64,000 nucleotides of DNA from Dokdonella_A sp963775445 (GCA_963775445.1 CAVZIT010000006.1:682001-746000), one strand, 5' to 3'; numbered from the stretch's first letter, positions 16,725 to 26,509 are shown. Numbers and translations are program-made. Notes: a model not told the origin generated them from the letters alone.

Positions 16725-19067
16725 GTGACGATTACAGTCCGACCTGTTTTCTCGATCACCGAGGACAGCGGCTCGGCATTTCGGGGCTTTACCGCGTACC
16801 TGACGATTGCGTTTGCAATCGCCGCGCTATTCTCCCTGTACTACCTGTGCAACGGTTATGCGTTCGCGTTCTGGGACGTTGGCGTCGATACATTTTATTG
16901 CTTCTATCCGCTGCAGATTGCAGTGGCGCACCAACTACACGCTTTGCACAGCATCACGTGGTCGTTCGAACTCGCGCTCGGCGGATTCCTCGGCACGCTA
17001 TTCGATCCGCTATGGCTGCTGACCTCGTGGTTCCCGGATAGCTGGCAACTGGGCTTGCGCCTGCCGATGTTCTTCGCACGCGTGCTGCTTGCCGGCGGTT
17101 TCTTCTACGGGTATCTGCGCCAGGTCGGCTTTTCGACGAAGTTGAGCGCCATCGGCGCGTTGTGTTACGCGTATTCCTCGTACGGCATGATCAACGCGCA
17201 GTGGGGAGTCCTGCACGGAACCGAGTTCGTGCTGTTTTCGGCTTATCTGTTCCTGCTTGAGAGATATCTGCAAACACGTTCACACTGGAACGCCATTGCG
17301 GCAGGTATCGCGGTGGGCCTCGGGAATCCATTCGGGCTTTACCAATTCGCGCTGTTGACGCTGTTGTATGCGCCGCTGCGATGCCTTGCGCCGGGCACCC
17401 TGCGCGTTCGCGAATCCGCGGGTCTGATCGTGAGATTTGGCCTCTGGTGCATGGTCGGACTAGCGCTTGTCGCTCCGCTACTGCTCCCGGCGGTTTATGC
17501 ATTTCTCGAAAGCCCACGCGTATCGGGCAACCAGTCGATCGTCTCCGAGGTTCTGGCGAAGATCTTCTCGGTGAACGACCACGTCGTTCTTGCCAGTGAG
17601 GTCGGCGGCTTGCTCGGGAAGGATATTTTCGGGACTGGCAATCTTTACAAGGGTTGGGCCAACTATTTCGAAGGCCCCGGTTTCTACATCGGCCTGGTTC
17701 CATTGCTTTGCATCCCGCAGTTGCTCGGTCCATCTGCGACGCGCAGGGAGCGCTGGATCTGCCTGCTCGGCCTCGGCGTCATTGCAACCTATTTCGTGTT
17801 TCCCGTGTTGCGTTTTCTGGTGTTTGCTTTCGGACACATTGTCTTTCGCACCTCGACGCTCGGTATTTCCGCATTGTTGCTGGTCCTGGGTCTGGCCGGT
17901 TTGCGCCGGCTCTTGATTTCGGGGCCCTGGATCGTCGGCATCTTGATCGCTGCGATCGGCATCCTCGGCATCGCACTGGGCGGGTTCGCAATCGCGCTCT
18001 GGGTCGCGCCGGGCGCCGTGAATTTTCATCAAGTCATGCTGGTCGCCGTCTTTACGGGACTGGACGCGGTCGCGTTGCTGATGCTCGGCCGCGGAACGAT
18101 GCCGAGCAAGCAGGCATCGATACTGCTGCTGGCACTGGTCGCGTGCGAACTGATCCTGTTCGCCGCGCCTGCGCTGATCGACCGCAAACAGGTACCTCTT
18201 ACCGGCATCACCGGTTTGGGCCGCTACGACGACGGCACCAAACAAGCGCTTGCGCTGGTGAGTGCGCACGAGTCGGGCGACTATTTCTATCGTGTCACCA
18301 AGACCTATGATTCGGTCTCCCTCGACGACCCTCTGGCCCAAAGCTACCCGGGCACCAAGTCCTACTACTTCCATAACTCGTCGATCACGCGATTCGTCAA
18401 CCGGATGCGGATACACAGGGTCGCCAATCAATCCAACTACGTCAGCCCACCCATTGGACGCCCGGCGCTACTCGACCTGCTCGACGTCAAGTACGAATTG
18501 ACGCGAGCGCGCAGCCTCAATGGCCGCACCGATCGTCGATATATCGGCAGCGCCGCTGGGGTGGATGTCTATCTCAACACCGCTGCGTTGGGATTCGGCC
18601 GGTATTACGATGCGATCATAAGTGAAACCGCTGCCGACCGCCTGCCCATCGCCAGTCGCGATCGGATGCTGCTCGATACCCTCGTTGCCGGAAAACCAAA
18701 CGCGCTCCGCAAAAAACTTGACTCTGTTGCACCGACGAACGCGTCCGAGCTGCTCACAGATCGGGTCAAGCTGAAAAAACTAACCGACACACTGTTCAGT
18801 GGGGTGTTGGATGCGTCCAAAGCACACGTGCTGCTGCTGGCAATGTCGTTCGATCGCGGTTGGCACGGGCAACTTGACGGTTCTGACATTGATCTATTTC
18901 GTGTCGACTATGGACTAACCGGCATGCTGGTCCCTGCCGGACGGCATCGAATCGAGATCGCGTATTCACCGGTTGGACGAGTTGCCGGATGGTGGCTTGC
19001 GCTGTCGGCGCTGATCTTGATCGTGGCTGTCCAGCTCCGACGACGCCAGTCAGAGAAGGCTCGGTAG
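16725..19067 (+). CDS. YfhO-like polytopic membrane protein
   Basis: A roughly 780-residue inner-membrane protein with about 12 hydrophobic helices in the first 600 residues, followed by a soluble C-terminal domain and one last helix (WWLALSALILIVAVQL). The layout and short motifs (FWDVGVDTFYCFYPLQ near the start, YSPVGRVAGWWLAL at the end) match the YfhO/GT-C-like family, which is thought to transfer sugars from lipid carriers on the outer face of the membrane. No ATG lies near the start of homology; the GTG at 16725, 38 bases after the EamA-like stop, is the most sensible start. The pair is probably one operon. Donor and acceptor are unknown. Confidence 0.78.
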   Translation: MTITVRPVFSITEDSGSAFRGFTAYLTIAFAIAALFSLYYLCNGYAFAFWDVGVDTFYCFYPLQIAVAHQLHALHSITWSFELALGGFLGTLFDPLWLLTSWFPDSWQLGLRLPMFFARVLLAGGFFYGYLRQVGFSTKLSAIGALCYAYSSYGMINAQWGVLHGTEFVLFSAYLFLLERYLQTRSHWNAIAAGIAVGLGNPFGLYQFALLTLLYAPLRCLAPGTLRVRESAGLIVRFGLWCMVGLALVAPLLLPAVYAFLESPRVSGNQSIVSEVLAKIFSVNDHVVLASEVGGLLGKDIFGTGNLYKGWANYFEGPGFYIGLVPLLCIPQLLGPSATRRERWICLLGLGVIATYFVFPVLRFLVFAFGHIVFRTSTLGISALLLVLGLAGLRRLLISGPWIVGILIAAIGILGIALGGFAIALWVAPGAVNFHQVMLVAVFTGLDAVALLMLGRGTMPSKQASILLLALVACELILFAAPALIDRKQVPLTGITGLGRYDDGTKQALALVSAHESGDYFYRVTKTYDSVSLDDPLAQSYPGTKSYYFHNSSITRFVNRMRIHRVANQSNYVSPPIGRPALLDLLDVKYELTRARSLNGRTDRRYIGSAAGVDVYLNTAALGFGRYYDAIISETAADRLPIASRDRMLLDTLVAGKPNALRKKLDSVAPTNASELLTDRVKLKKLTDTLFSGVLDASKAHVLLLAMSFDRGWHGQLDGSDIDLFRVDYGLTGMLVPAGRHRIEIAYSPVGRVAGWWLALSALILIVAVQLRRRQSEKAR

Positions 19068-19157
19068 TCGAATCTGGTGATTACTCGGTTTGGTCTCAAC
19101 CAAGCTCTGGCGGGAAGTGGCTATTGTCTTTGCAGAATCGTGTCGGGCGGGCCTTCT

Positions 19158-20213
19158 TCAGTCGCTCCCTGCCGGCCGAATCTTGCGTCCCTCAACGTGT
19201 CCGAAAGTCAAATAGTGGGTCGCCGCATCGACTCCGGCGGCTGCGACATCCGGATTCGCAAGCAGGTATTGCTCTTCGTCAAAATCCACCGGCAGTTCAG
19301 TCAGGACTACGTTCTCATCGCGCTCGCATTTCTCCAGCACGGCATAAAACTCGATGGATCCGAAGATTCCCGGGTACACGCGCAGCAGGCGCATGGCCGA
19401 CAAACCGTTGTTGTGCAGCAAGCCAAGAATCTCGCCGAACGAGTCCGGCGTGAATTGCCAGGCATGGACATCGACGTACTTGTCGCGCGCATTCCGAAAC
19501 GTCTGCATGCCCGCAGTCACCCGCCTCGGGTCGGAACGATATCCCGGCTCGCCGTGATCACCTTGCCAATGTCTTGCCGGATCATTGTGCGTCACAATCG
19601 CGGCTTGGCGCACATGGCTTGCGACCGTATGCACGACGCGCTGGTTGACATGGGCGTCGATCACGTCAGCGATCGTGCTCGGCGGGTTGAAGTAATCGAA
19701 GCAATAGCGCTTGTCCGGGACCGCTAGGAAGTAGCGCCCGCCCACAGGGAGAAGATCCACAACCTCGCCTATATGACGCACCAGATCTGGCTGATGCTCG
19801 ATCACGTGGCTGCTGAAGACACTGGCGAATCCCGGTGGAACTATCGAAAGGTCGCCGGTCGGTGAAACATGGTCGACCACCGGACAATTCTCCGGATCCA
19901 GCGAATGCACGACCGCACGTTGCTTGAGCTGTTCAGTCGAGAGCACATCGAAATAGACGACGTTGGCGCCGCGCAAAGCAGGGTTGGCAAACGGGCCAAT
20001 CTCAAGGATCCGGTGCGAACTGTCTATCAATGCAAGGAAATCGGCTCGCCCGGAGATCGTTGATGCCACCCGGCCTTCGGCCATTCCGCACGCCAGGTAA
20101 TGATTGAGCAGCTCGGCGTCGGAGAACCGTTCCAAGTCAGGGTTTGCACACCGATAGCTCGTGCAATCGAATGCTGCGGGCAGTTCGGAACTGTTAGTCG
20201 ACTGGCTACCCAT
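19158..20213 (-). CDS. Methyltransferase flanked by two NPD-repeat motifs
   Basis: A 351-residue protein. A class I methyltransferase-like domain lies in the middle (RILEIGPFANPALRG for SAM binding, FASVFSSHVIEHQPDLVRH as the core strand). It is bracketed by two copies of a short module of pattern FD-x3-Y-x3-NPD ... HY-x3-G-x2-EGR: one at the N-terminus (FDCTSYRCANPDLERF ... HYLACGMAEGR) and one at the C-terminus (FDEEQYLLANPDVAAAG ... HYLTFGHVEGR). Such modules occur in proteins of surface-glycan loci. The ATG at 20213 has AGGA five bases upstream; a GTG at 20264 would add 17 residues. It is divergent from the large glycosyltransferase fusion. Substrate unknown. Confidence 0.77.
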   Translation of the reverse strand: MGSQSTNSSELPAAFDCTSYRCANPDLERFSDAELLNHYLACGMAEGRVASTISGRADFLALIDSSHRILEIGPFANPALRGANVVYFDVLSTEQLKQRAVVHSLDPENCPVVDHVSPTGDLSIVPPGFASVFSSHVIEHQPDLVRHIGEVVDLLPVGGRYFLAVPDKRYCFDYFNPPSTIADVIDAHVNQRVVHTVASHVRQAAIVTHNDPARHWQGDHGEPGYRSDPRRVTAGMQTFRNARDKYVDVHAWQFTPDSFGEILGLLHNNGLSAMRLLRVYPGIFGSIEFYAVLEKCERDENVVLTELPVDFDEEQYLLANPDVAAAGVDAATHYLTFGHVEGRKIRPAGSD

Positions 20214-20319
20214 GTGATCCTGACCTGTCAATCCATAAAATACGACACGCTCCTTGCCGTGCACGGTGAAGGTAAACTACCAAACCACCGTAGCAATCGG
20301 CAAACGCCCCTAGTTTCTC

Positions 20320-23300
20320 ATGCCTCCCGAGAAAACCGCACTAGACAACATTCCCACACGCCCCATCCTAATTTTGGGAATGCACCGATCCGGAACTTCG
20401 GCGGTTGCCGGCGTACTGGAGCTCATGGGCGCTTGGGTAGGCGAAGAGCAAAGCTTGCTCCCTGCGCATCCTGTCGACAACCCAACCGGTTACCACGAAC
20501 GCGTCGACGTGTTGGTCCAGCATGATCTCATGCTTGAGGAACTCGGCTTCGCTTGGGACAAGCTGGCAGGATTTGATCCGAAGGGCATAGATGAGGCTAC
20601 GCGTCGCAAGTACGCTGCAGCGCTGATGCGAATTGTTGAATCGTTCCCTTCCGGCGGCCAGCCTTGGTTGTTGAAGGATCCGCGCTTGTGCGTGTTGCTG
20701 CCGCTGTGGCGGGAGTTGCTGGACGCGCCCGCTTTTATCGTCGTCGTGCGCGATCCCGCTGAAATCGCCGCTTCGATGCATCGCAGTCATCGCGGTGGAT
20801 ATCCGACGCCATATCTCTACGCGTTGTGGGAAAAATACGTGCGCACGCTGCTGGATTCTCTTTACGGCGAGCGCGCGCTGTTCGTTTCATATCCTTCCTT
20901 GCTCGCAGATCCAGAGACGCAATGCCGGCGTCTGCTGGAAGGCCTGGCAGACTTTGGGCTTGAAGGGTTGCATTTGCCAACATCCGACGATCTGAACGCA
21001 TTCCTCGATCCTTCGCTGCGGCGGCGTCTGGATGGCAGCACGCTGGATCCTTCGGGCGAGCAACAGGCACTTTACGATTGGCTGCAAGCACGCACGCTTG
21101 AGCCGGGACTCGCGAGGGTGTCCGGATTCCCGCAGGCGCGAGGACCCGACGCCGTTCTGCGCGATTACGAGCGCGCGCGCTCTCACCAGGACGAATGCAT
21201 TCGCCGGAACGAGCGCGAAAGACTTGCTGAACGGCTAGACAGGATCGAAGCGTCGCTGGCGCATGAACACAGGCATCTCATGACCGAGTTCGCAGAGCAG
21301 CGACGCATTGCCGAGGCCGCTCATGCCCATATCCGCAACATTGAGCTTCAAAATGCGCGGCTCGAACAAGTTCAGGTGCTGCTGAGATCCGATCTCGAGG
21401 GCGCCAAGACCGAGAACTCCCTACTGCAAGCCCGCTACGCCAACGTATCGGCCCATGCCGACGAGCGTGAAAAAGCCGTCTTCGCACTGAAACGCTCGCT
21501 TTCGTGGAAGCTGACCGCACCGCTACGCTGGGTGCTGGACTTGTTTGCGCTGCGTTTGCCGCGTGGACTGGAACAAGGCGCGTTCCGAACCTACTACGCC
21601 ATTCCGGGTCTAACCGAAGAGAACAAACGCGCGGCTATCGTCTGGCTGCATCGGCACGCACGGTGGCTGACGCGGCGAACGACTTCGTTTCGTCTATATC
21701 AACAAGAATTACGCCTGATCGAACTGATGCGGCGCAACGTGCCTGCGCGCATGGATCAGGCACAAGCCGACGCGTGGCTGCGCACCGTAGACATTCCGCC
21801 AATGATCTCGATCGTCATGCCGGTCTACAACGTCGATGCACGCTGGTTGCGGGCGGCAACTGAATCGGTACGTCGACAGTTCTATCCGCACTGGGAACTT
21901 TGCATTGCCGACGACGCCTCGACACGCGATGAGACGCGCGTGGCAATCGACGAGCTTGCCGCACTGGCCGATCCACGCATCAAGCTCGTGCGACTCGAAT
22001 CCAACCGCGGAATTGCCGGCGCGTCGAACTCGGCGCTGGAACTCGCGACCGGAGACTATGTGGGCCTTCTGGACCACGACGACGAACTGACACGGGACGC
22101 GCTCTTGGAAATGGCCCGCCGCCTAACTACCGATGCCCCGGACGTCTTGTATTCCGACGAAGACAAGCTCGACGAACAGGGAAGGCATGTGGAACCATAT
22201 TTCAAGCCGGACTTCAGCCCTGATCTGTTTCTGTCCAACAACTATATCTGCCATTTCACCGTCATTCGGCGCACGCTACTTCAGCGTATCGGTGGATTCC
22301 GCGCCGGCTTCGACGGTGCCCAGGACTTCGATCTATTTCTTCGCTTAAGCGAATGTACCGACAAGATTTCACATGTGCCACTGGTCCTATATCACTGGCG
22401 GAAGGGGCCCGGGTCGACGGCTGCTTCAATCGCCGCAAAACCCACAGCCACCGATGCTGGGTTGCGCGCGATCACTGATTCACTTCAAAGGCGCAAATTG
22501 AAGGCAGTCGTGAAACATGGGCCCGTGCCCGCCACGTACCACGTGCGTCGCGCAATTCAGCAACATCCATTAGTGAGTATCTTGGTACCCTTTCGCGACA
22601 ATCCAGATCTGCTGGAAACCTGCGTCACCTCGATTTTAGAAAAAACGGCCTACGACAACTATGAACTCGTCGGCGTCGACAACGGAAGCGTCCACGATCA
22701 AACTGGTGCGCTCATGCGCAAGTTGCAACAGCGCGATTTGCGCATTCGGTTTGTTCGATACGACGTACCGTTCAATTATTCGTCGATTATCAACTTCGCT
22801 GTCAGTCAAGCAAAAGGCGCGCACCTTTTGCTGTTGAACAATGATACTGAAGTAATTGCGGAAGATTGGTTGGAAGCGATGCTCGAACATTCGCAACGAC
22901 CTGAAGTCGGGGTTGTAGGCGCCAAACTCTTATATCCAAACAACACTATTCAACACGCTGGAGTCATTGTGGGTCTCAATGGAGTCGCCGGACACGCGCA
23001 TATCACACTCCCCGCAGACCACCCCGGGTATTTCGCTCGTGCTCAGCTTATCCAAAACGTGAGCGCCGTGACCTTTGCCTGCGCAATGACTCGCCGCGAC
23101 GTATTCGATCGGCTGGGTGGGCTTAACGACCGCGATCTGACAGTTGCATTCAACGATATCGACTATTGTCTGCGCGCCCGCGAAGCGGGCTACCTTATCG
23201 TCTATACACCGATAGCTACGCTTTTCCACGGCGAGTCGAAATCACGAGGCTACGAGGACAATGTCGCAAAGCAGGCACGCTTTTCTGCGGAAATAGCCTA

Positions 23301-23418
23301 CATGCAACGTCGGCACTGCGAGGCGTTGGGTCGCGGTGATCCTTACTACAACCCCAATCTTTCGCTGAGGCATCCGTACGAACTGAACCAGAACTATGTT
23401 GGTACGCTGCCCAAGTAA
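20320..23418 (+). CDS. Sulfotransferase / double family-2 glycosyltransferase fusion
   Basis: A 1032-residue three-part enzyme. Residues about 14-225 are a sulfotransferase-like domain with the 5'-phosphosulfate loop ILGMHRSGTSAVAG and a downstream VVVRDPAEIAASMHRS segment that fits the 3'-phosphate site. Residues about 285-390 form a charged coiled coil. Residues about 495-700 are a GT2 domain (ISIVMPVYN, DHDDEL at 585-590). Residues about 750-1000 are a second GT2 domain of the rhamnosyltransferase/WcaA type (VSILVPFRD, NNDTE at 840-844, NDIDYCLRAREAGY). It probably builds and sulfates a surface polysaccharide or glycan chain. The gene stands alone with its own divergent promoter region. 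The codon use of the second half looks slightly more AT-rich than that of the neighbours. Confidence 0.87.
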   Translation: MPPEKTALDNIPTRPILILGMHRSGTSAVAGVLELMGAWVGEEQSLLPAHPVDNPTGYHERVDVLVQHDLMLEELGFAWDKLAGFDPKGIDEATRRKYAAALMRIVESFPSGGQPWLLKDPRLCVLLPLWRELLDAPAFIVVVRDPAEIAASMHRSHRGGYPTPYLYALWEKYVRTLLDSLYGERALFVSYPSLLADPETQCRRLLEGLADFGLEGLHLPTSDDLNAFLDPSLRRRLDGSTLDPSGEQQALYDWLQARTLEPGLARVSGFPQARGPDAVLRDYERARSHQDECIRRNERERLAERLDRIEASLAHEHRHLMTEFAEQRRIAEAAHAHIRNIELQNARLEQVQVLLRSDLEGAKTENSLLQARYANVSAHADEREKAVFALKRSLSWKLTAPLRWVLDLFALRLPRGLEQGAFRTYYAIPGLTEENKRAAIVWLHRHARWLTRRTTSFRLYQQELRLIELMRRNVPARMDQAQADAWLRTVDIPPMISIVMPVYNVDARWLRAATESVRRQFYPHWELCIADDASTRDETRVAIDELAALADPRIKLVRLESNRGIAGASNSALELATGDYVGLLDHDDELTRDALLEMARRLTTDAPDVLYSDEDKLDEQGRHVEPYFKPDFSPDLFLSNNYICHFTVIRRTLLQRIGGFRAGFDGAQDFDLFLRLSECTDKISHVPLVLYHWRKGPGSTAASIAAKPTATDAGLRAITDSLQRRKLKAVVKHGPVPATYHVRRAIQQHPLVSILVPFRDNPDLLETCVTSILEKTAYDNYELVGVDNGSVHDQTGALMRKLQQRDLRIRFVRYDVPFNYSSIINFAVSQAKGAHLLLLNNDTEVIAEDWLEAMLEHSQRPEVGVVGAKLLYPNNTIQHAGVIVGLNGVAGHAHITLPADHPGYFARAQLIQNVSAVTFACAMTRRDVFDRLGGLNDRDLTVAFNDIDYCLRAREAGYLIVYTPIATLFHGESKSRGYEDNVAKQARFSAEIAYMQRRHCEALGRGDPYYNPNLSLRHPYELNQNYVGTLPK

Positions 23419-23498
23419 GCTGCCCGCGATCCGGTCACGGTGACAGTACCGTCACTCCCAAATGCCAGAATGGTCTTAATACCAATCTGACCTGTGAG

Positions 23499-24662
23499 TC
23501 ACCCCAACGCCGCCGCGAGCTCTTCGCGCAAATCCTCAACGTCTTCCACTCCGACCGATAGCCGCACCAGTCCATCGCTGATGCCGAGGCGCTTGCGATT
23601 CGCTAGCGGTACCGAGGCATGGGTCATGATTGCCGGATGCTCGATCAGGCTTTCGACGCCGCCAAGCGATTCGGCCAGCGCAAACAGCTTGCAGCGCTCG
23701 AGCATGCGCCGCGCCTTGCGCAGGCCGCCCTTGACCTCGATCGAGATGATGCCGCCGTAGCCATCCATCTGGCGCTTCGCGAGCGCGTGCTGCGGATGGG
23801 ATTTGAGCCCCGGATAGATCACGCGCTCCACGGCCGGGTGCTTTTCGAGCCATTGCGCGAGAGCCATCGCGTTCTCGCAATGCGCGCGCATGCGCAGGTG
23901 CAGCGTCTTCAGGCCACGCATCGCGAGAAATGCATCGAACGGCCCCGCCACCGCTCCCACCGAATTCTGCAAAAATCCCATGCGCTCGGCGAGATCCGCA
24001 TCATCGCCGACCACGACCACGCCACCGACCATGTCGGAGTGACCATTGAGATACTTGGTTGCCGAATGCACGACCAGGTCGGCGCCGAATTCGAGTGGCC
24101 GCTGCAGCATCGGCGACGAAAACGTATTGTCGACGGCCAGGATCAGATCGTGCTTGCGCGCGAATTTGCCGAGCTTGCCGAGATCGACCAGTTTCAGCAT
24201 CGGATTGGTCGGGGTCTCGGCCCAGATCATGCGCGTGGTCGGCTTCAGCGCAGCTTTCAACGCGCTGTCGTCGTTGAGGTCGATAAAGCTGAAATCGAGT
24301 CCGGCCGAGCGTCGACGCACACGTTCGAACAAGCGGAATGTGCCGCCGTACAAATCATCCATCGCGATGACGTGGCTGCCCGAATCGATCAGGTCGAGGA
24401 CGGTTGCAGCGGCCGCAAGTCCGGAGCCGAACGCAAAACCTGCGCGGCCGCCTTCAAGATCGGCGACGCAGCGCTCGTAAGCCATGCGCGTCGGATTCTG
24501 GGTGCGCGAATACTCGTAGCCCTGGTGCTTGCCGGGACTTTTCTGCACATAGGTCGAGGTCGCATAGATCGGCGTCATGATCGCGCCGGTCGACGGATCG
24601 GGGCTCTGGCCGGCGTGAATCGCGCGGGTGGCGAGGGCGAGGCTGCGGGGCTTCTTGGGCAT
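23499..24662 (-). CDS. Cystathionine gamma-lyase/gamma-synthase family PLP enzyme
   Basis: A 387-residue Cys/Met-metabolism PLP enzyme. The PLP lysine is K203 in SATKYLNGHSD, and the upstream YSRTQNPTR and ETPTNPMLKLVD motifs bind phosphate and substrate. The family includes cystathionine gamma-synthase (MetB) and gamma-lyase, which short motifs do not separate well. Because a cystathionine beta-synthase gene lies just upstream in the same orientation, the gamma-lyase role is favoured (cystathionine to cysteine, reverse transsulfuration). A hicBA pair lies between the two. Confidence 0.88.
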   Translation of the reverse strand: MPKKPRSLALATRAIHAGQSPDPSTGAIMTPIYATSTYVQKSPGKHQGYEYSRTQNPTRMAYERCVADLEGGRAGFAFGSGLAAAATVLDLIDSGSHVIAMDDLYGGTFRLFERVRRRSAGLDFSFIDLNDDSALKAALKPTTRMIWAETPTNPMLKLVDLGKLGKFARKHDLILAVDNTFSSPMLQRPLEFGADLVVHSATKYLNGHSDMVGGVVVVGDDADLAERMGFLQNSVGAVAGPFDAFLAMRGLKTLHLRMRAHCENAMALAQWLEKHPAVERVIYPGLKSHPQHALAKRQMDGYGGIISIEVKGGLRKARRMLERCKLFALAESLGGVESLIEHPAIMTHASVPLANRKRLGISDGLVRLSVGVEDVEDLREELAAALG

Positions 24663-24691
24663 GAGGGGATTCAGAGTCGTCCGAGGTTATT

Positions 24692-24850
24692 TCAGGAATG
24701 TTTCGCCAATACGTCGTCGATTTCACGATGGCGAGGGACGGGTTGTTTCTGACCAGTGTGTGGATTCAGCCAGATGTCGTGACGACCACCGTGACGAAGC
24801 AATTCACAATCGGCCGCAGTCAATAAACGGATCAGTTCGTCGCGCTTCAA
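24692..24850 (-). CDS. hicA: HicA-family mRNA interferase toxin
   Basis: A 52-residue toxin too short for routine gene finders. It reads from a TTG start that overlaps the hicB TGA (TTGA): it begins KRDELIRLL, has the HicA core HGGRHDIWLNP with the candidate catalytic His in GRHDIW, then the QKQPVPRHREID stretch that precedes the C-terminal helix. HicA proteins are small double-stranded-RNA-binding-fold RNases that cut mRNA and are neutralised by HicB. The order antitoxin-toxin is the reverse of the classical hicAB order but common for this subfamily. The TTG start and overlap would couple and limit its translation. No ATG or GTG alternative is available in frame. Confidence 0.82.
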   Translation of the reverse strand: MKRDELIRLLTAADCELLRHGGRHDIWLNPHTGQKQPVPRHREIDDVLAKHS

Positions 24851-25038
24851 AGCGCGATGTCCTTGATTTCGTATCCACTAGGCACGTCTTCAAGCAGCAT
24901 TTCCCGGTAGGCATCGCGCAGATTCTCATCGAGCTCCTCAATGGTCTCGCCTTGCGTCATGATCTCGGGATGATCCACCAATTTTCCGAGCCAGTAGCGT
25001 TCGCCCCGCCAGTAAACAATTTTGAGTTGGGCACTCAT
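24847..25038 (-). CDS. hicB: HicB-family antitoxin
   Basis: A 63-residue partial RNase-H-fold antitoxin. It contains the HicB pattern of a beta hairpin (LKIVYWRGERYWLGKLVDHP), then the conserved turn MTQGETIEELDENLRDAY typical of HicB proteins, with no C-terminal DNA-binding domain. The ATG at 25038 has GGAGA eight bases upstream. It overlaps hicA by four bases and sits about 100 bases from the end of cbs, where an operon-internal promoter may lie. Without a DNA-binding domain, autoregulation by HicB alone is doubtful. Confidence 0.85.
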   Translation of the reverse strand: MSAQLKIVYWRGERYWLGKLVDHPEIMTQGETIEELDENLRDAYREMLLEDVPSGYEIKDIAL

Positions 25039-25138
25039 CGAGAATCTCCGAAAATTCGATCCAGGGAGCAATGGCGCAACATTTCCGATTCACAGTCTCT
25101 CACCTCGACCCATGCCCCAGATGCGAAGGACTGTCGTT

Positions 25139-26509
25139 TCATTGTACGCGCCGCCGCAGGTAGTTCAGAAGATCGATGCGGGTGATCAGGCCGAGGAATT
25201 TTTCGCCGTCCATCACGATCGCGACATGCCCCTCGGCGAATACCGGCAACAACGCCTCGATCGGCGATTTGACGTCGAGCACCTGCAGGCGACTGACCAT
25301 GGCGGTCGCGACCGGATCGGTGAATCGCGTCTCGTCGCCAAAGACATGCAGCAGCAGATCGGATTCATCGAGCAGACCGACGATGTTGTCGCCATCGATC
25401 ACCGGCAACTGGGACACATCGTAGAGCTTCATGCGGTTGTACGCCGTGATCAGGAGATCGGCGGGCGCGACCACGACCGTGTCGCGCTCGGCATACGGGC
25501 GCAGCACCAGATCACGAAGGTCGCCATGAAGCGGGCGTTCGATGAAGCCGTTGTCGACCATCCAGTAGTCGTTGTACAGCTTCGACAGGTACTTGTTACC
25601 GGTGTCGCAGACCAGCGTGACGACCCGCCTCGGCTCGGTTTGTTCGCGACAGTACTTGAGAGCTGCGGCCAGAAGCGTGCCAGTCGACGAGCCACCGAGT
25701 ATTCCTTCCTGGGTGAGCAACTCGCGCGCGGTCAGAAAACTCTCCTTGTCGCTGATCGCATAGGCCTTGGTTACTCGCGAAAAATCGCTGATCGCCGGCA
25801 GGAAATCCTCGCCGATACCCTCGACCATCCAGGAGGCCGATTTTTCGGAGAGAGTTCCTTCATTGATGTATTCGGCGAGGATCGAGCCGACCGGATCGGC
25901 CAGAACGAATTCGGTGGAGGGCGATACGCGCGCGAAATAACGCGACAAGCCGGTCATCGTGCCGGACGAACCGCAGCCGAACACGATCGCATCGACTCGG
26001 CCTTCCATCTGCTCATGGATTTCCGGGCCGGTACCGTGCTCGTGCGCGGCCGGATTGTCCGGATTGCCGAACTGGTTGATGAAATAAGCGCCCGGCGTTT
26101 CCTCGGCGATGCGCGCGGCAAGATCCTGGTAGTAATCCGGATGCCCTTTGGCGACGTCCGAGCGTGTCAGCACGACCTCGGCACCCATGGCCTTGAGATT
26201 GAATATCTTCTCGCGGCTCATCTTGTCGGGTACCACCAGAATCAGCCGATAGCCTTTTTGCTGCGCGACCAGCGCGAGGCCAATGCCGGTATTTCCAGCG
26301 GTACCCTCGACCAGCGTGTCGCCCGGCTTGATTTTTCCTGCCTTCTCGGCGCCATCGATCATCGAAAGGCCGATGCGATCCTTGATCGAGCCGCCGGGAT
26401 TATTGCTTTCGAGTTTGAGGAACAGCTCACAGATTCCTGTATCGAGGCGTTGCGCCTTGACCATCGGCGTTGCGCCGATCAACTCGAGGACACTTTGGTG
26501 GATCGTCAT
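25139..26509 (-). CDS. cbs: Cystathionine beta-synthase
   Basis: A 456-residue PLP enzyme that condenses serine and homocysteine to cystathionine. Residues 1-320 are a fold-type II catalytic domain with the PLP lysine K43 in NNPGGSIKDRIG, the substrate loop EGTAGNTGIGLA and the phosphate-binding GCGSSGTMTG. Residues about 335-456 are two CBS domains, which are regulatory and absent from plain cysteine synthases; this supports the Cbs call. Together with the downstream gamma-lyase-type gene it makes the reverse transsulfuration route from homocysteine to cysteine. Confidence 0.92.
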   Translation of the reverse strand: MTIHQSVLELIGATPMVKAQRLDTGICELFLKLESNNPGGSIKDRIGLSMIDGAEKAGKIKPGDTLVEGTAGNTGIGLALVAQQKGYRLILVVPDKMSREKIFNLKAMGAEVVLTRSDVAKGHPDYYQDLAARIAEETPGAYFINQFGNPDNPAAHEHGTGPEIHEQMEGRVDAIVFGCGSSGTMTGLSRYFARVSPSTEFVLADPVGSILAEYINEGTLSEKSASWMVEGIGEDFLPAISDFSRVTKAYAISDKESFLTARELLTQEGILGGSSTGTLLAAALKYCREQTEPRRVVTLVCDTGNKYLSKLYNDYWMVDNGFIERPLHGDLRDLVLRPYAERDTVVVAPADLLITAYNRMKLYDVSQLPVIDGDNIVGLLDESDLLLHVFGDETRFTDPVATAMVSRLQVLDVKSPIEALLPVFAEGHVAIVMDGEKFLGLITRIDLLNYLRRRVQ

